The notes beneath the pieces were generated by a model. That model did no database searches. It saw only the letters and a program-made list of their open reading frames with translations, and was not told the origin of the DNA. A stretch of DNA of 64,000 bases from Streptomyces sp. NBC_01591 (GTDB taxonomy: Bacteria; Actinomycetota; Actinomycetes; Streptomycetales; Streptomycetaceae), in assembly GCF_035918155.1 (NCBI RefSeq), contig NZ_CP109327.1, positions 2,356,001-2,420,000 on the forward strand. Reading direction: 5' to 3'. Shown here piece after piece: positions 1-7,190 of the stretch. Within the stretch, counting starts at the first letter, position 1. The number at the start of each line of letters is the position of its first letter. A program made the position numbers and the translations under genes.

Positions 1-4
1 TCTG

Positions 5-1066
5 ATGCGGACGGCGCTCACGGACCTCGTCGGCATCCGCCACCCCATCGTCCAGACCGGCATGGGCTGGGTCGCGGGCCCCCGTCTGGTCTCCGCCACG
101 GCCCGGGCGGGCGCACTCGGCATCCTGGCCTCCGCGACGATGACCACCCAGCAGCTGCGGGCAGCGGTGCGGGAGGTCAGGTCCCGTACGGACGAGCCGT
201 TCGGCGTCAATCTGCGCGCCGACGCGGGCGACGCGCGCGAGCGGGTACGGATCATCGTCGACGAGGGGGTGAAGGTCGCGTCCTTCGCGCTGGCCCCCTC
301 GAAGGAGCTCATCGCCGAGCTGAAGGACGCGGGTGTGGTCGTGATCCCGTCGGTCGGCGCCAGGCGTCACGCCGAGAAGGTCGCGGCATGGGGCGCGGAC
401 GCGGTGATCGTGCAGGGCGGCGAAGGCGGCGGGCACACCGGCGAGGTGGCGACCAGCGTGCTGCTGCCCCAGGTGGTCGACGCCGTGGACATCCCGGTGG
501 TCGCGGCGGGCGGCTTCCACGACGGCCGGGGCCTGGTCGCGGCGCTGGCGTACGGGGCGGCGGGCATCGCGATGGGTACCCGGTTCCTGCTGACGTCGGA
601 CTCGACCGTGCCGGACGCGGTGAAGGCCCGGTATCTGGCGGCGGGCGTCAAGGACATCACGGTCACCAGGGCGGTGGACGGGCTCCCGCACCGGATGCTG
701 CGTACGGAGATGGTCGCCGCGCTGGAGAACGCGGGCCGGGTCCGGGCGTTGACCCGGGCGGTGCGCCGGGCGGCGGGCTTCCGGCGGATCTCCGGGACGG
801 GCTGGTCCCGGATGGTGCGTGACGGTCTCGCGATGAAGCACGGCAAGGACCTGTCGTGGAGCCAGGTCCTGCTGGCGGCCAACACACCGATGCTCCTGAA
901 GGCGTCCATGGTCGACGGCCGGACGGATCTGGGGGTGATGGCATCGGGCCAGGTGGCGGGCCTGATCGAGGATCTGCCCAGCTGCGCGGAGCTGGTGGAA
1001 CGGGTGATGGCCGAGGCCCATGAGGCGCTGGGCGCGGTGACGCGCGCCATGGGCGCGGAGGTGTAG
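5..1066 (+). CDS. ipdC: IpdC-like NAD(P)H-dependent flavin oxidoreductase (nitronate monooxygenase fold)
   Basis: A 353-aa TIM-barrel flavoenzyme of the nitronate monooxygenase/2-nitropropane dioxygenase superfamily. The N-terminus has the family's HPIVQTGMGWVAG FMN-site segment (about residues 13-25). A glycine-rich QGGEGGGHTG segment follows at about residue 139, and PVVAAGGF then MGTRFLLTSDST complete the FMN phosphate site. Overall it closely resembles, from memory, mycobacterial IpdC (Rv3553), which acts in opening of the steroid C/D rings, rather than true nitronate monooxygenases. The presence of FadA6-, KstR2- and IpdF-like genes 2.5-5 kb away supports that reading. The start is the ATG at position 5, so its ribosome site lies outside the window. 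It is probably the end of an operon that begins to the left. The automatic label would be nitronate monooxygenase; IpdC is my inference. Confidence 0.82.
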   Translation: MRTALTDLVGIRHPIVQTGMGWVAGPRLVSATARAGALGILASATMTTQQLRAAVREVRSRTDEPFGVNLRADAGDARERVRIIVDEGVKVASFALAPSKELIAELKDAGVVVIPSVGARRHAEKVAAWGADAVIVQGGEGGGHTGEVATSVLLPQVVDAVDIPVVAAGGFHDGRGLVAALAYGAAGIAMGTRFLLTSDSTVPDAVKARYLAAGVKDITVTRAVDGLPHRMLRTEMVAALENAGRVRALTRAVRRAAGFRRISGTGWSRMVRDGLAMKHGKDLSWSQVLLAANTPMLLKASMVDGRTDLGVMASGQVAGLIEDLPSCAELVERVMAEAHEALGAVTRAMGAEV

Positions 1067-1086
1067 CTGCGGGTGCGGACAGGCGA

Positions 1087-1114
1087 GGGGCGCCCTGATC
1101 TCTCCGGGCGCCCC
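1087..1114 (+). terminator. Intrinsic-type terminator hairpin after ipdC
   Basis: A 9-bp perfect G+C stem (1087-1095 with 1106-1114) encloses a 10-nt loop, 20 bases after the ipdC stop. There is no clear U tract, as is usual in Streptomyces. Confidence 0.55.
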
Positions 1115-1123
1115 CGGGGCCTC

Positions 1124-1151
1124 TCGTTTGGATCAGGCCTGATCCAAACGA
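1124..1151. terminator. 28-bp perfect palindrome between convergent genes
   Basis: Positions 1124-1151 form a perfect palindrome centred on AGGCCT with arms reading TTTGGATC. It lies between the ends of the rightward ipdC and the leftward helicase gene, so it can act as a bidirectional terminator. A palindrome with no loop could also be a protein-binding site, but its place between two stop codons favours termination. Confidence 0.6.
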
Positions 1152-1181
1152 AAGACCCTCGCCGCGTGTCGGTGCGTACGG

Positions 1182-2846
1182 CTACGCGGCCCTGCGGCCG
1201 CGTCCCACCGCCGCGCCGCCGCGTCCGGCTCCGGAGCGCCCGGCACCGGCTCCGCGCGACTCGCCGTTGCCACGGCCGCCGCCCGAGCCCGCGCTGCGGG
1301 CAGCGCCGCCCGTACCCGCGGTGCGGGAGGCGCCGCCCGTGCCGCGGGCCTCGCCGCCGCCCTGTCCGGCACCACCGCGACGGCCCCGGCCGCGGCTGCC
1401 CGAGCGGAAGCCGGTGCCGCCCGCCGCGGCCCCGCCCGACCGCGTGCGCTGCTTCGGCGGGGTCGGCTGCGGGACCTCGACGACGATCGCGACACCGGAC
1501 GGCTCACGGGCCCCGGTGATCCGGGTGAGCTCCTCGTCGCTGGACTTGATCCGGGTGGTCTTCGGGGCGATGCCCGCGTCGGCCATCAGCCGGGTCATGT
1601 CCCGCTTCTCCTCGGGCAGCACCAGGGTGACGACGCTGCCGGACTCCCCGGCGCGCGCGGTGCGCCCGCCGCGGTGGAGGTAGTCCTTGTGGTCGGTCGG
1701 CGGGTCCACGTTCACGACCAGGTCGAGGTCGTCGACGTGGATGCCGCGAGCCGCCACGTTCGTCGCCACGAGCGCGGTGACCTGGCCGTTCTTGAACTGG
1801 TCCAGGGTCCGGTTGCGCTGCGGCTGCGAGCGCCCGCCGTGCAGGGCGGCGGCCCGTACGCCGCTGGCGAGCAGCCGCTTGGCGAACCGGTCGGCGGCAC
1901 GCTTGGTGTCGACGAACATGATCACCCGGCCGTCGCGGGCGGCGATCTTCGTGGCGACGGCCTTCTTGTCGGTCTCGTCGATCACATGGAGCACGTGGTG
2001 CTCCATGGTGGTGACGGCGCCGGCGGACGGATCGACCGAGTGCACGACGGGGTCGGTCAGGAACATCTTGACCAGCCGGTCGATGTTCTTGTCGAGCGTC
2101 GCGGAGAACAGCATCCGCTGGCCGTCCGGCTCGACCTGCTTGAGCAGGGCGACGACCTGCGGCATGAAGCCCATGTCGGCCATCTGGTCGGCCTCGTCGA
2201 GGACGGTGATGGCGACCTGGTCGAGGCGGCAGTCGCCGCGCTCGATGAGGTCCTTCAGCCGTCCGGGCGTGGCGACGAGCACCTCGGCGCCGCGGCGGAG
2301 CGTGCCGGACTGCTTGGTGATCGACATGCCGCCGACGACGGTGGCCAGGCGCAGGTTCACGGACGTCGCGTACGGCGTCAGCGCGTCGGTGACCTGCTGG
2401 GCGAGCTCGCGGGTCGGGACGAGGACGAGCGCCAGCGGCGCCTTCGGCTCGGCGCGCCGTCCGGCGGTGCGGGCCAGCAGGGCGAGGCCGAAGGCGAGGG
2501 TCTTGCCGGAGCCGGTGCGGCCGCGGCCGAGGATGTCCCGGCCGGCGAGCGAGTTCGGCAGGGTGGCGCCCTGGATCGGGAACGGATCGGTGACGCCCTG
2601 CGCGGCAAGGGTCTTCAGCAGGGCTGCGGGCATGTCCAGCTCGGCGAACGCCTCTACGGCGGGCAGTGCGGGGGTCATGGTTTCCGGCAGGGCGAATTCG
2701 CCCTGCGGCGGCGTGGCCCTGCGACGGGGCGACGCCTTGCCGGATCCCTTGCCGGAACCCTTAGCGGTTGCCTTTGCCGGGGCCGTGCCGCGCCCCCTCG
2801 ACGGGCGGTTGCGGGCGGGTCGGTCCTGGCGTTCGGAGCGGGTCAT
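1182..2846 (-). CDS. DEAD-box ATP-dependent RNA helicase
   Basis: A 554-aa DEAD-box helicase. A basic, Gly/Ser-rich N-terminal tail (about 50 residues) precedes a Q motif, Walker A GRTGSGKT, PTRELA, TPGR, the DEAD box (VLDEAD), SAT, and in domain 2 the HRGGRTAR arginine-finger motif. The last ~100 residues are an RGG-like Arg/Gly-rich tail typical of RNA-binding cold-shock helicases. The start is the ATG at 2846, preceded by AGGAGGG at proper spacing; an upstream in-frame extension lacks family similarity. Its likely role is unwinding of structured RNA in ribosome assembly or mRNA turnover. The next gene upstream on the same strand is a cold-shock protein, which suggests a shared low-temperature role, although a terminator-like hairpin separates them. 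Confidence 0.93.
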   Translation of the reverse strand: MTRSERQDRPARNRPSRGRGTAPAKATAKGSGKGSGKASPRRRATPPQGEFALPETMTPALPAVEAFAELDMPAALLKTLAAQGVTDPFPIQGATLPNSLAGRDILGRGRTGSGKTLAFGLALLARTAGRRAEPKAPLALVLVPTRELAQQVTDALTPYATSVNLRLATVVGGMSITKQSGTLRRGAEVLVATPGRLKDLIERGDCRLDQVAITVLDEADQMADMGFMPQVVALLKQVEPDGQRMLFSATLDKNIDRLVKMFLTDPVVHSVDPSAGAVTTMEHHVLHVIDETDKKAVATKIAARDGRVIMFVDTKRAADRFAKRLLASGVRAAALHGGRSQPQRNRTLDQFKNGQVTALVATNVAARGIHVDDLDLVVNVDPPTDHKDYLHRGGRTARAGESGSVVTLVLPEEKRDMTRLMADAGIAPKTTRIKSSDEELTRITGAREPSGVAIVVEVPQPTPPKQRTRSGGAAAGGTGFRSGSRGRGRRGGAGQGGGEARGTGGASRTAGTGGAARSAGSGGGRGNGESRGAGAGRSGAGRGGAAVGRGRRAA

Positions 2847-2992
2847 ACGGAATTGCCCTCCTGGGGGATTCCTGAGGAGTCCTGGGGATTCCTGAGAACT
2901 GCGTGGGACTGCGGGGAACTGCGGTGGGCTGCCGGGGCGCCGTGGGCGGGCGCGCTTGTTCCGGCATGTCCCGGGGACAGCACAAACCGGGA

Positions 2993-3013
2993 CCCGCACC
3001 TTCACGGTGCGGG
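2993..3013 (-). terminator. Terminator hairpin after the cold-shock gene
   Basis: An 8-bp stem (2993-3000 with 3006-3013) with a 5-nt loop, flanked by further GG/CC pairs. It lies 28 bases past the cold-shock stop codon in the direction of transcription and is followed by a short GGTTTGTG stretch. Confidence 0.6.
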
Positions 3014-3041
3014 CCCCGGCTGCGAGGTACGCGTCCGGCAA

Positions 3042-3245
3042 TTAGGCCGGGACGATGTTCTCCGCCTGCGGGCCCTTCTGGCCCTGCGTGACGTCGAAGG
3101 AGACCTTCTGGCCCTCCTGGAGCTCACGGAAGCCCGAGGTGGCGATGTTGGAGTAGTGGGCGAAGACGTCGGCGCCGCCGCCGTCCTGCTCGATGAAGCC
3201 GAAGCCCTTTTCCGAGTTGAACCACTTCACGGTTCCAGTAGCCAT
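3042..3245 (-). CDS. Cold-shock domain protein (CspA family)
   Basis: A 67-aa single cold-shock domain, the full family length. The RNP1-like KGFGFI (about residues 13-18) and RNP2-like DVFAHY (about 26-31) motifs are intact. It binds single-stranded RNA/DNA as an RNA chaperone. The strong site TTTTAGGAGAATGAC precedes the ATG. The gene has a long AT-richer leader (about 3246-3400) containing a hairpin with a T-rich tail, the arrangement expected for post-transcriptional control of csp genes. It is monocistronic by the flanking terminator signals. Which Streptomyces csp paralogue this is cannot be told from the sequence alone. Confidence 0.96.
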   Translation of the reverse strand: MATGTVKWFNSEKGFGFIEQDGGGADVFAHYSNIATSGFRELQEGQKVSFDVTQGQKGPQAENIVPA

Positions 3246-3343
3246 GTCATTCTCCTAAAAGAGGTGCAGTGCCGGAAATCCGCACTTTACGAATTTCAAG
3301 TCGCCGCATTGAGCCCCATCCGGAGAAAGCCGGAAAACAATAA

Positions 3344-3374
3344 TGCGCCTGAGGAAGCATTCCCGTCAGGCGCA
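3344..3374 (-). promoter_or_regulatory. Terminator-like hairpin in the cold-shock gene leader
   Basis: TGCGCCTGA (9 nt) pairs perfectly with TCAGGCGCA across a 13-nt loop. Read on the minus strand it is followed directly by TTATTGTTTTCC, so it looks like an intrinsic terminator about 100 nt upstream of the cold-shock start codon. It may be a conditional terminator or thermosensing leader, or the 5' end of the transcript. The surrounding 337-base gap (3246-3582) otherwise holds only the leader, the ribosome site and the thiolase terminator. Confidence 0.45.
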
Positions 3375-3512
3375 CATAAAGTTCATGGGTACCAAAACTG
3401 CAACTCGGCAACCGTAGCACGTTCCGTCGGTCCGCGGTGGGAACACGCCGCGCGGCCGGTCGGCGGTCTTTGGCCCGGGCCCTTGCGGTAACTGGCCGGG
3501 AGGGGTTCGAAA

Positions 3513-3560
3513 GGCCGCCGGAATCCTTGTCGCGACGGGTGTCGGAGCGGCCCGGCGGCC
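3513..3560 (-). terminator. Terminator-like hairpin after the thiolase gene
   Basis: A 9-bp stem (3513-3521 with 3552-3560) with a 30-nt loop, 23 bases past the thiolase stop and followed on the minus strand by TTTCGAACCCC. The large loop lowers confidence. Confidence 0.4.
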
Positions 3561-3582
3561 GTGGTTCGGGACGGATCGGCGC

Positions 3583-4740
3583 TCAGAGCCGTTCGATGAT
3601 CGTCACGTTCGCCTGGCCGCCGCCCTCGCACATGGTCTGCAGCCCGTAGCGGCCGCCGGTGCGTTCCAGTTCGTGCAGGAGTGTCGTCATCAATTTCGCT
3701 CCGGTTGCGCCGAGCGGGTGACCGAGGGCGATCCCGCCGCCGTTGACGTTGACCCGGTCGGGGTCGGCCCCGGTCTCCTTCAGCCAGGCCAGGACGACGG
3801 GGGCGAATGCCTCGTTGATCTCGACCAGGTCGATGTCGTCAATGGTCATTCCGGCTTTCTCGAGCGCGTACACGGTGGCCGGGATGGGTGCCGACAGCAT
3901 GCGGATCGGGTCCTCGCCGCGTACCGAGAGGTGGTGGACGCGGGCGCGCGGGGTGAGGCCGTGCTCGGCCACGGCGCGCTCGGAGGCGATGAGCACGGCG
4001 GCGGCGCCGTCGGAGATCTGCGAGGAGCACGCGGCGGTGATCGTGCCGCCGTCCAGGACCGGCTTCAGCGCCGCCATCTTCTCCAGGGTGGTGTCGCGGC
4101 GCGGCCCCTCGTCGGTGGTGACGTCGCCGAGGGCGACGGTCTCGCGGGCGAAGCGGCCCTCGTCGATGGCGCGGATCGCGCGCCGGTGGGAGCGGAGCGC
4201 GAACTCCTCCATGTCCAGGCGGCCGATGCCCCACTTCTCGGCGATCAGTTGGGCGCCGTGGAACTGGTTGACCGGTGCGTCGCCGTACCGGGCGTGCCAG
4301 CCTTCGCTGCCCGCGTACGGGCCCTGCGTCAGCCCGAGGGGTTCGGCGGCCTGGCGGGAGGCGAAGGCGATGGGGATCTGCGTCATGGACTGGGTGCCGC
4401 CCGCGACGACCAGGTCCTGGGTGCCGGAGAGGACGCCCTGGGCGGCGAAGTGCAGGGCCTGCTGGGAGGAGCCGCACTGCCGGTCGATGGTCACGCCGGG
4501 GACCTCCTCGGGCAGTCCGGCCGCCAGCCAGCAGGTGCGGGCGATGTCACCGGCCTGCGGTCCGACGGTGTCGAGGCAGCCGAAGACCACGTCCTCCACG
4601 GCGGCCGGATCGATCCCGGTCCGTTCGACGAGGGCCTTGAGGACATGGGCGCCGAGGTCGGCGGGGTGGACGGCGCCGAGGCCGCCCCCGCGTCGGCCGA
4701 CCGGGGTGCGTACCGCTTCGACTATGTATGCCTCGGCCAT
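3583..4740 (-). CDS. fadA6: FadA6-like acetyl-CoA acyltransferase (thiolase)
   Basis: A 385-aa thiolase of normal family length. The acyl-accepting Cys is C89 (DRQCGSSQQ), the catalytic His H341 (GHPLGATGA) and the second Cys C371 (MCEGGGQAN). It cleaves a beta-ketoacyl-CoA. From memory it matches mycobacterial FadA6 (Rv3556c) almost motif for motif, including the C-terminus NVTIIERL. FadA6 acts late in steroid C/D-ring (HIP) degradation. The start is the ATG at 4740 with AAGGAG upstream. It is the last gene of a leftward operon ipdF-like, kstR2-like, fadA6, 31 bases after the regulator. It could also be called a general acetyl-CoA acetyltransferase; the neighbours favour the steroid role. 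Confidence 0.9.
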   Translation of the reverse strand: MAEAYIVEAVRTPVGRRGGGLGAVHPADLGAHVLKALVERTGIDPAAVEDVVFGCLDTVGPQAGDIARTCWLAAGLPEEVPGVTIDRQCGSSQQALHFAAQGVLSGTQDLVVAGGTQSMTQIPIAFASRQAAEPLGLTQGPYAGSEGWHARYGDAPVNQFHGAQLIAEKWGIGRLDMEEFALRSHRRAIRAIDEGRFARETVALGDVTTDEGPRRDTTLEKMAALKPVLDGGTITAACSSQISDGAAAVLIASERAVAEHGLTPRARVHHLSVRGEDPIRMLSAPIPATVYALEKAGMTIDDIDLVEINEAFAPVVLAWLKETGADPDRVNVNGGGIALGHPLGATGAKLMTTLLHELERTGGRYGLQTMCEGGGQANVTIIERL

Positions 4741-4771
4741 GACTGCTGCTCCTTGGTGAGCGCGGGTGGGG

Positions 4772-5383
4772 TCAGGTGTCGAGGGCGATGCCGTCCAGGA
4801 CCATCGAGAGGTACTGGCGGGCGATCTCCTCGGGGCTGTGCAGTCCGCCCGGCCGGTACCAGGACGCGGCGACCCAGACGGTGTCGCGGACGAAGCGGTA
4901 GGTGAGGCGGATGTCGAGGTCGGCGCGGAAGCTGTGGTCGGCGACGCCGCGTTCCAGCGTGCCGAGCCAGGCCTTCTCGAACTTCTGCTGGGAGTCGGCG
5001 AGGTACTGGAAGCGCGGCTGCGCGGCCAGATGCCTGGACTCCTTCTGGTAGATGGCGACCGCGGCACGGTGCCGGTCGATCTCCCGGAAGGACTCGGTGA
5101 CGAGCGCCTCGATGGTCTGCCTGGGGGGCAGCCCGGCGGCGAGCACCGTGTCGTACCCCGCCCAGAGTTCGGTGAGGAAGGTCGAGAGGATCTCGTCGAT
5201 CATCGATTCCTTGGAATCGAAGTGGTAGTAGAGGCTGCCCGCGAGCATCCCGGCCTCGTCCGCGATCCTGCGGACGGTGGTGGCGTTGTATCCCTGGGCG
5301 GCGAAGACCTCGGCCGCGGTGGCGAGCAGTTCACGGCGCCGCTCGGGCGAGGGGGTCACCTGGGGCTTCTTCTTGGTAGGCAC
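4772..5383 (-). CDS. kstR2: TetR-family repressor, KstR2-like
   Basis: A 203-aa TetR regulator. The N-terminal helix-turn-helix (about residues 17-60) includes the recognition-helix segment RRIADEAG and the characteristic LYYHFDSKESM. The C-terminal ligand domain is of normal size. The start is GTG at 5383 with GGAG nine bases upstream. It lies between the IpdF-like reductase and the FadA6-like thiolase, the same order as kstR2 (Rv3557c) with fadA6 and Rv3559c in Mycobacterium tuberculosis. A near-perfect KstR2 operator lies upstream of the operon at 6285-6298. In mycobacteria KstR2 is a repressor relieved by HIP-CoA; the same ligand here is inferred. Confidence 0.85.
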   Translation of the reverse strand: MPTKKKPQVTPSPERRRELLATAAEVFAAQGYNATTVRRIADEAGMLAGSLYYHFDSKESMIDEILSTFLTELWAGYDTVLAAGLPPRQTIEALVTESFREIDRHRAAVAIYQKESRHLAAQPRFQYLADSQQKFEKAWLGTLERGVADHSFRADLDIRLTYRFVRDTVWVAASWYRPGGLHSPEEIARQYLSMVLDGIALDT

Positions 5384-5437
5384 CCGACCATTCTCCGCCC
5401 GGCGGCCGCCGTCGCGGATGCCCCGGCCGTCGCACGG

Positions 5438-6220
5438 TCAGGCACGCTGACTGCTTACGGAGACGACCTCGCCGGTCAGGTACGAGGAGTAGTCGCTGGC
5501 GAGGAAGACGATGACGTTGGCGACCTCCCACGGCTCGGCGTACCGGCCGAAGGCCTCCTTCGCGGTCAGTTCGTCGAGCAGTTCGGCGGAGGTGACCTTC
5601 ACCAGGTGCGGGTGCATGGCGAGGCTGGGCGCGACGGCGTTGACGCGTACGCCGTACTCGGCGGCCTCTATCGCGGCGCACCGGGTGAGCGCCATGACGC
5701 CCGCCTTCGCGGCGGCGTAGTGCGCCTGGCCGCTCTGGGCGCGCCAGCCGACGACGGAGGCGTTGTTGACGACGATGCCGCCGCGGCCCGCCGCCTTGAG
5801 GGAGCGCAGGGCGGCCCGGGTGCAGCGGAAGGTGCCGTTCAGGGTGACGTCGAGGACCTTGGTCCACTGTTCGTCGGTCATCTCGGTGAGTTCGGCGGTG
5901 CCGCCGAGTCCGGCGTTGTTGACGACGATGTCGAGGCCGCCGTGGGTCCGTTCGGCGAGTTCGAAGAGGGCCCGGACCTGGGTCTCGTCGGTGACGTCGC
6001 AGGGCAGTGCGGCGACGCGGTCCGCGCCGAACTCCTCGGCGAAGGCCTGCTCGGTCTCCTTCAGCCGGCGGGCGTGCGCGTCGCCGATGACGATGCGGGC
6101 GCCCTCCTCCAGGAATCGGCGGGCGGTGGCGCCGCCGATGCCGGCGCCCGCGGCCGCGGTGACGACGGCGGTGCGGCCGGCCAGCAGCCCGTGCCCGGAT
6201 ACGTACTGCGGTGCGCTCAC
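5438..6220 (-). CDS. ipdF: Short-chain dehydrogenase/reductase, IpdF-like
   Basis: A 260-aa classical SDR. The Rossmann nucleotide motif TAAAGAGIGG (about residues 21-30), NNAG (101-104), the catalytic Ser S155, and Tyr Y168 with Lys K172 (YAAAK) are all present. The C-terminus SSYLTGEVVSV resembles, from memory, Rv3559c/IpdF, which reduces or oxidises a hydroxy intermediate in HIP-CoA breakdown. The GTG start at 6220 follows GAGGAGG with good spacing. It is the first gene of the leftward ipdF-kstR2-fadA6 operon and is divergent from the enoyl-CoA hydratase, sharing one operator region. The exact substrate is inferred. Confidence 0.85.
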   Translation of the reverse strand: MSAPQYVSGHGLLAGRTAVVTAAAGAGIGGATARRFLEEGARIVIGDAHARRLKETEQAFAEEFGADRVAALPCDVTDETQVRALFELAERTHGGLDIVVNNAGLGGTAELTEMTDEQWTKVLDVTLNGTFRCTRAALRSLKAAGRGGIVVNNASVVGWRAQSGQAHYAAAKAGVMALTRCAAIEAAEYGVRVNAVAPSLAMHPHLVKVTSAELLDELTAKEAFGRYAEPWEVANVIVFLASDYSSYLTGEVVSVSSQRA

Positions 6221-6281
6221 GCCCGTACCTCCTCGGTCCCGGCCCTTCGGATCCTCGACGGTGCTCGTGCCCGTACGTTAA

Positions 6282-6301
6282 CCTACCAAACACTTGTTAG
6301 G
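6282..6301. promoter_or_regulatory. KstR2-type operator in the divergent promoter
   Basis: ACCAAACACTTGTT at 6285-6298 matches the known KstR2 box AnCAAGnnCTTGnT with one mismatch. The dyad extends outward to CCTA...TAGG over 6282-6301. It sits 13 bases before the ATG of the rightward enoyl-CoA hydratase, touching its ribosome site, and 62 bases from the leftward ipdF-like start, so one site can repress both operons. Confidence 0.75.
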
Positions 6302-6314
6302 GAAGGATGAGCCG

Positions 6315-7190
6315 ATGCCCTCTGCCCATGACCCCTCCGCCGCCGGCCACCGGGACGGCCCGGTGCTGTACGAGCGCCGCGGCCCGGTCGCGTACATCAC
6401 CCTGAACCGCCCGCGCTACCGCAACGCCCAGAACTCGGCCATGACCTACGCCCTGGACGACGCGTTCTACCGGGCCGCCGAGGACTCCGAAGTCAAGGTG
6501 GCCGTGCTGGCGGGCGCCGGGGAGCACTTCTCGGCGGGCCATGACATCGGCACGCCCGAGCGCGACGCGCATCTGCCCTTCGAGCGCAGGGCGGGCCTGT
6601 GGTGGGACCACTCCGACAAGACCGGCGCGGAGAGCCGCTTCGCCCGCGAGTCGGAGGTCTATCTGGGCATGTGCCGGCGGTGGCGCGAGCTGCCGAAGCC
6701 GGTCATCGCCTCCGTCCAGGGCGCGTGCGTGGCCGGCGGGCTGATGCTCGCCTGGATCTGCGACCTGATCGTGGCGAGCGAGGACGCCTTCTTCGCCGAT
6801 CCGGTGGTGCGGATGGGCATCCCCGGTGTCGAGTACTTCGCCCACCCGTGGGTGATGCCGCCCCGGATCGCGAAGGAGTTCCTGTACACCGGCGACCGGA
6901 TGAGCGCCCGCCGGGCGTACGAGGTCGGCATGGTGAACAAGGTGGTGGAACGCGGCGAACTCGCCGATTCCACACATGAGTTGGCGCTGCGGATCGCCGC
7001 GATGCCGCGGCTCGGGCTGGCCCTCACCAAGCGCGCGGTCAATCAGGCCGAGGACCTCCAGGGGATGCACACCGGGATGGACTCCGTCTTCGGGCTGCAC
7101 CACCTCGCCCATGCGCACAACGCCGAGACGGCGGCGGACCCGCTCGGCGGCATGGACATCGCCGCGATGAAGAAGAAGGCGGACGGCTGA
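6315..7190 (+). CDS. Enoyl-CoA hydratase/isomerase family protein
   Basis: A 291-aa crotonase-fold enzyme. The oxyanion-hole segments GEHFSAGHDI (about residue 67) and GACVAGGLML (about residue 130) are present. A longer insert than usual (about 75-115, Trp-rich) separates them, as in EchA13-type proteins. The ATG at 6315 follows GGAAGG by 8 bases; an upstream in-frame TTG at 6294 has no ribosome site and falls inside the operator. It begins a rightward operon with two acyl-CoA dehydrogenases (TGATG coupling to the next gene). It probably hydrates an enoyl-CoA formed by those dehydrogenases; whether the substrate is a steroid fragment is inferred from the KstR2 box. Confidence 0.88.
   Translation: MPSAHDPSAAGHRDGPVLYERRGPVAYITLNRPRYRNAQNSAMTYALDDAFYRAAEDSEVKVAVLAGAGEHFSAGHDIGTPERDAHLPFERRAGLWWDHSDKTGAESRFARESEVYLGMCRRWRELPKPVIASVQGACVAGGLMLAWICDLIVASEDAFFADPVVRMGIPGVEYFAHPWVMPPRIAKEFLYTGDRMSARRAYEVGMVNKVVERGELADSTHELALRIAAMPRLGLALTKRAVNQAEDLQGMHTGMDSVFGLHHLAHAHNAETAADPLGGMDIAAMKKKADG

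Noticed and set aside
5..1066. True nitronate monooxygenase
   Set aside because: The neighbours and the whole-length resemblance to IpdC favour a steroid-ring role; the fold alone gives the generic label.
1674..3491. A 605-codon plus-strand frame over the helicase and cold-shock genes
   Set aside because: It is antisense to two well-supported genes, runs through a ribosome site and a terminator, and matches no family I know.
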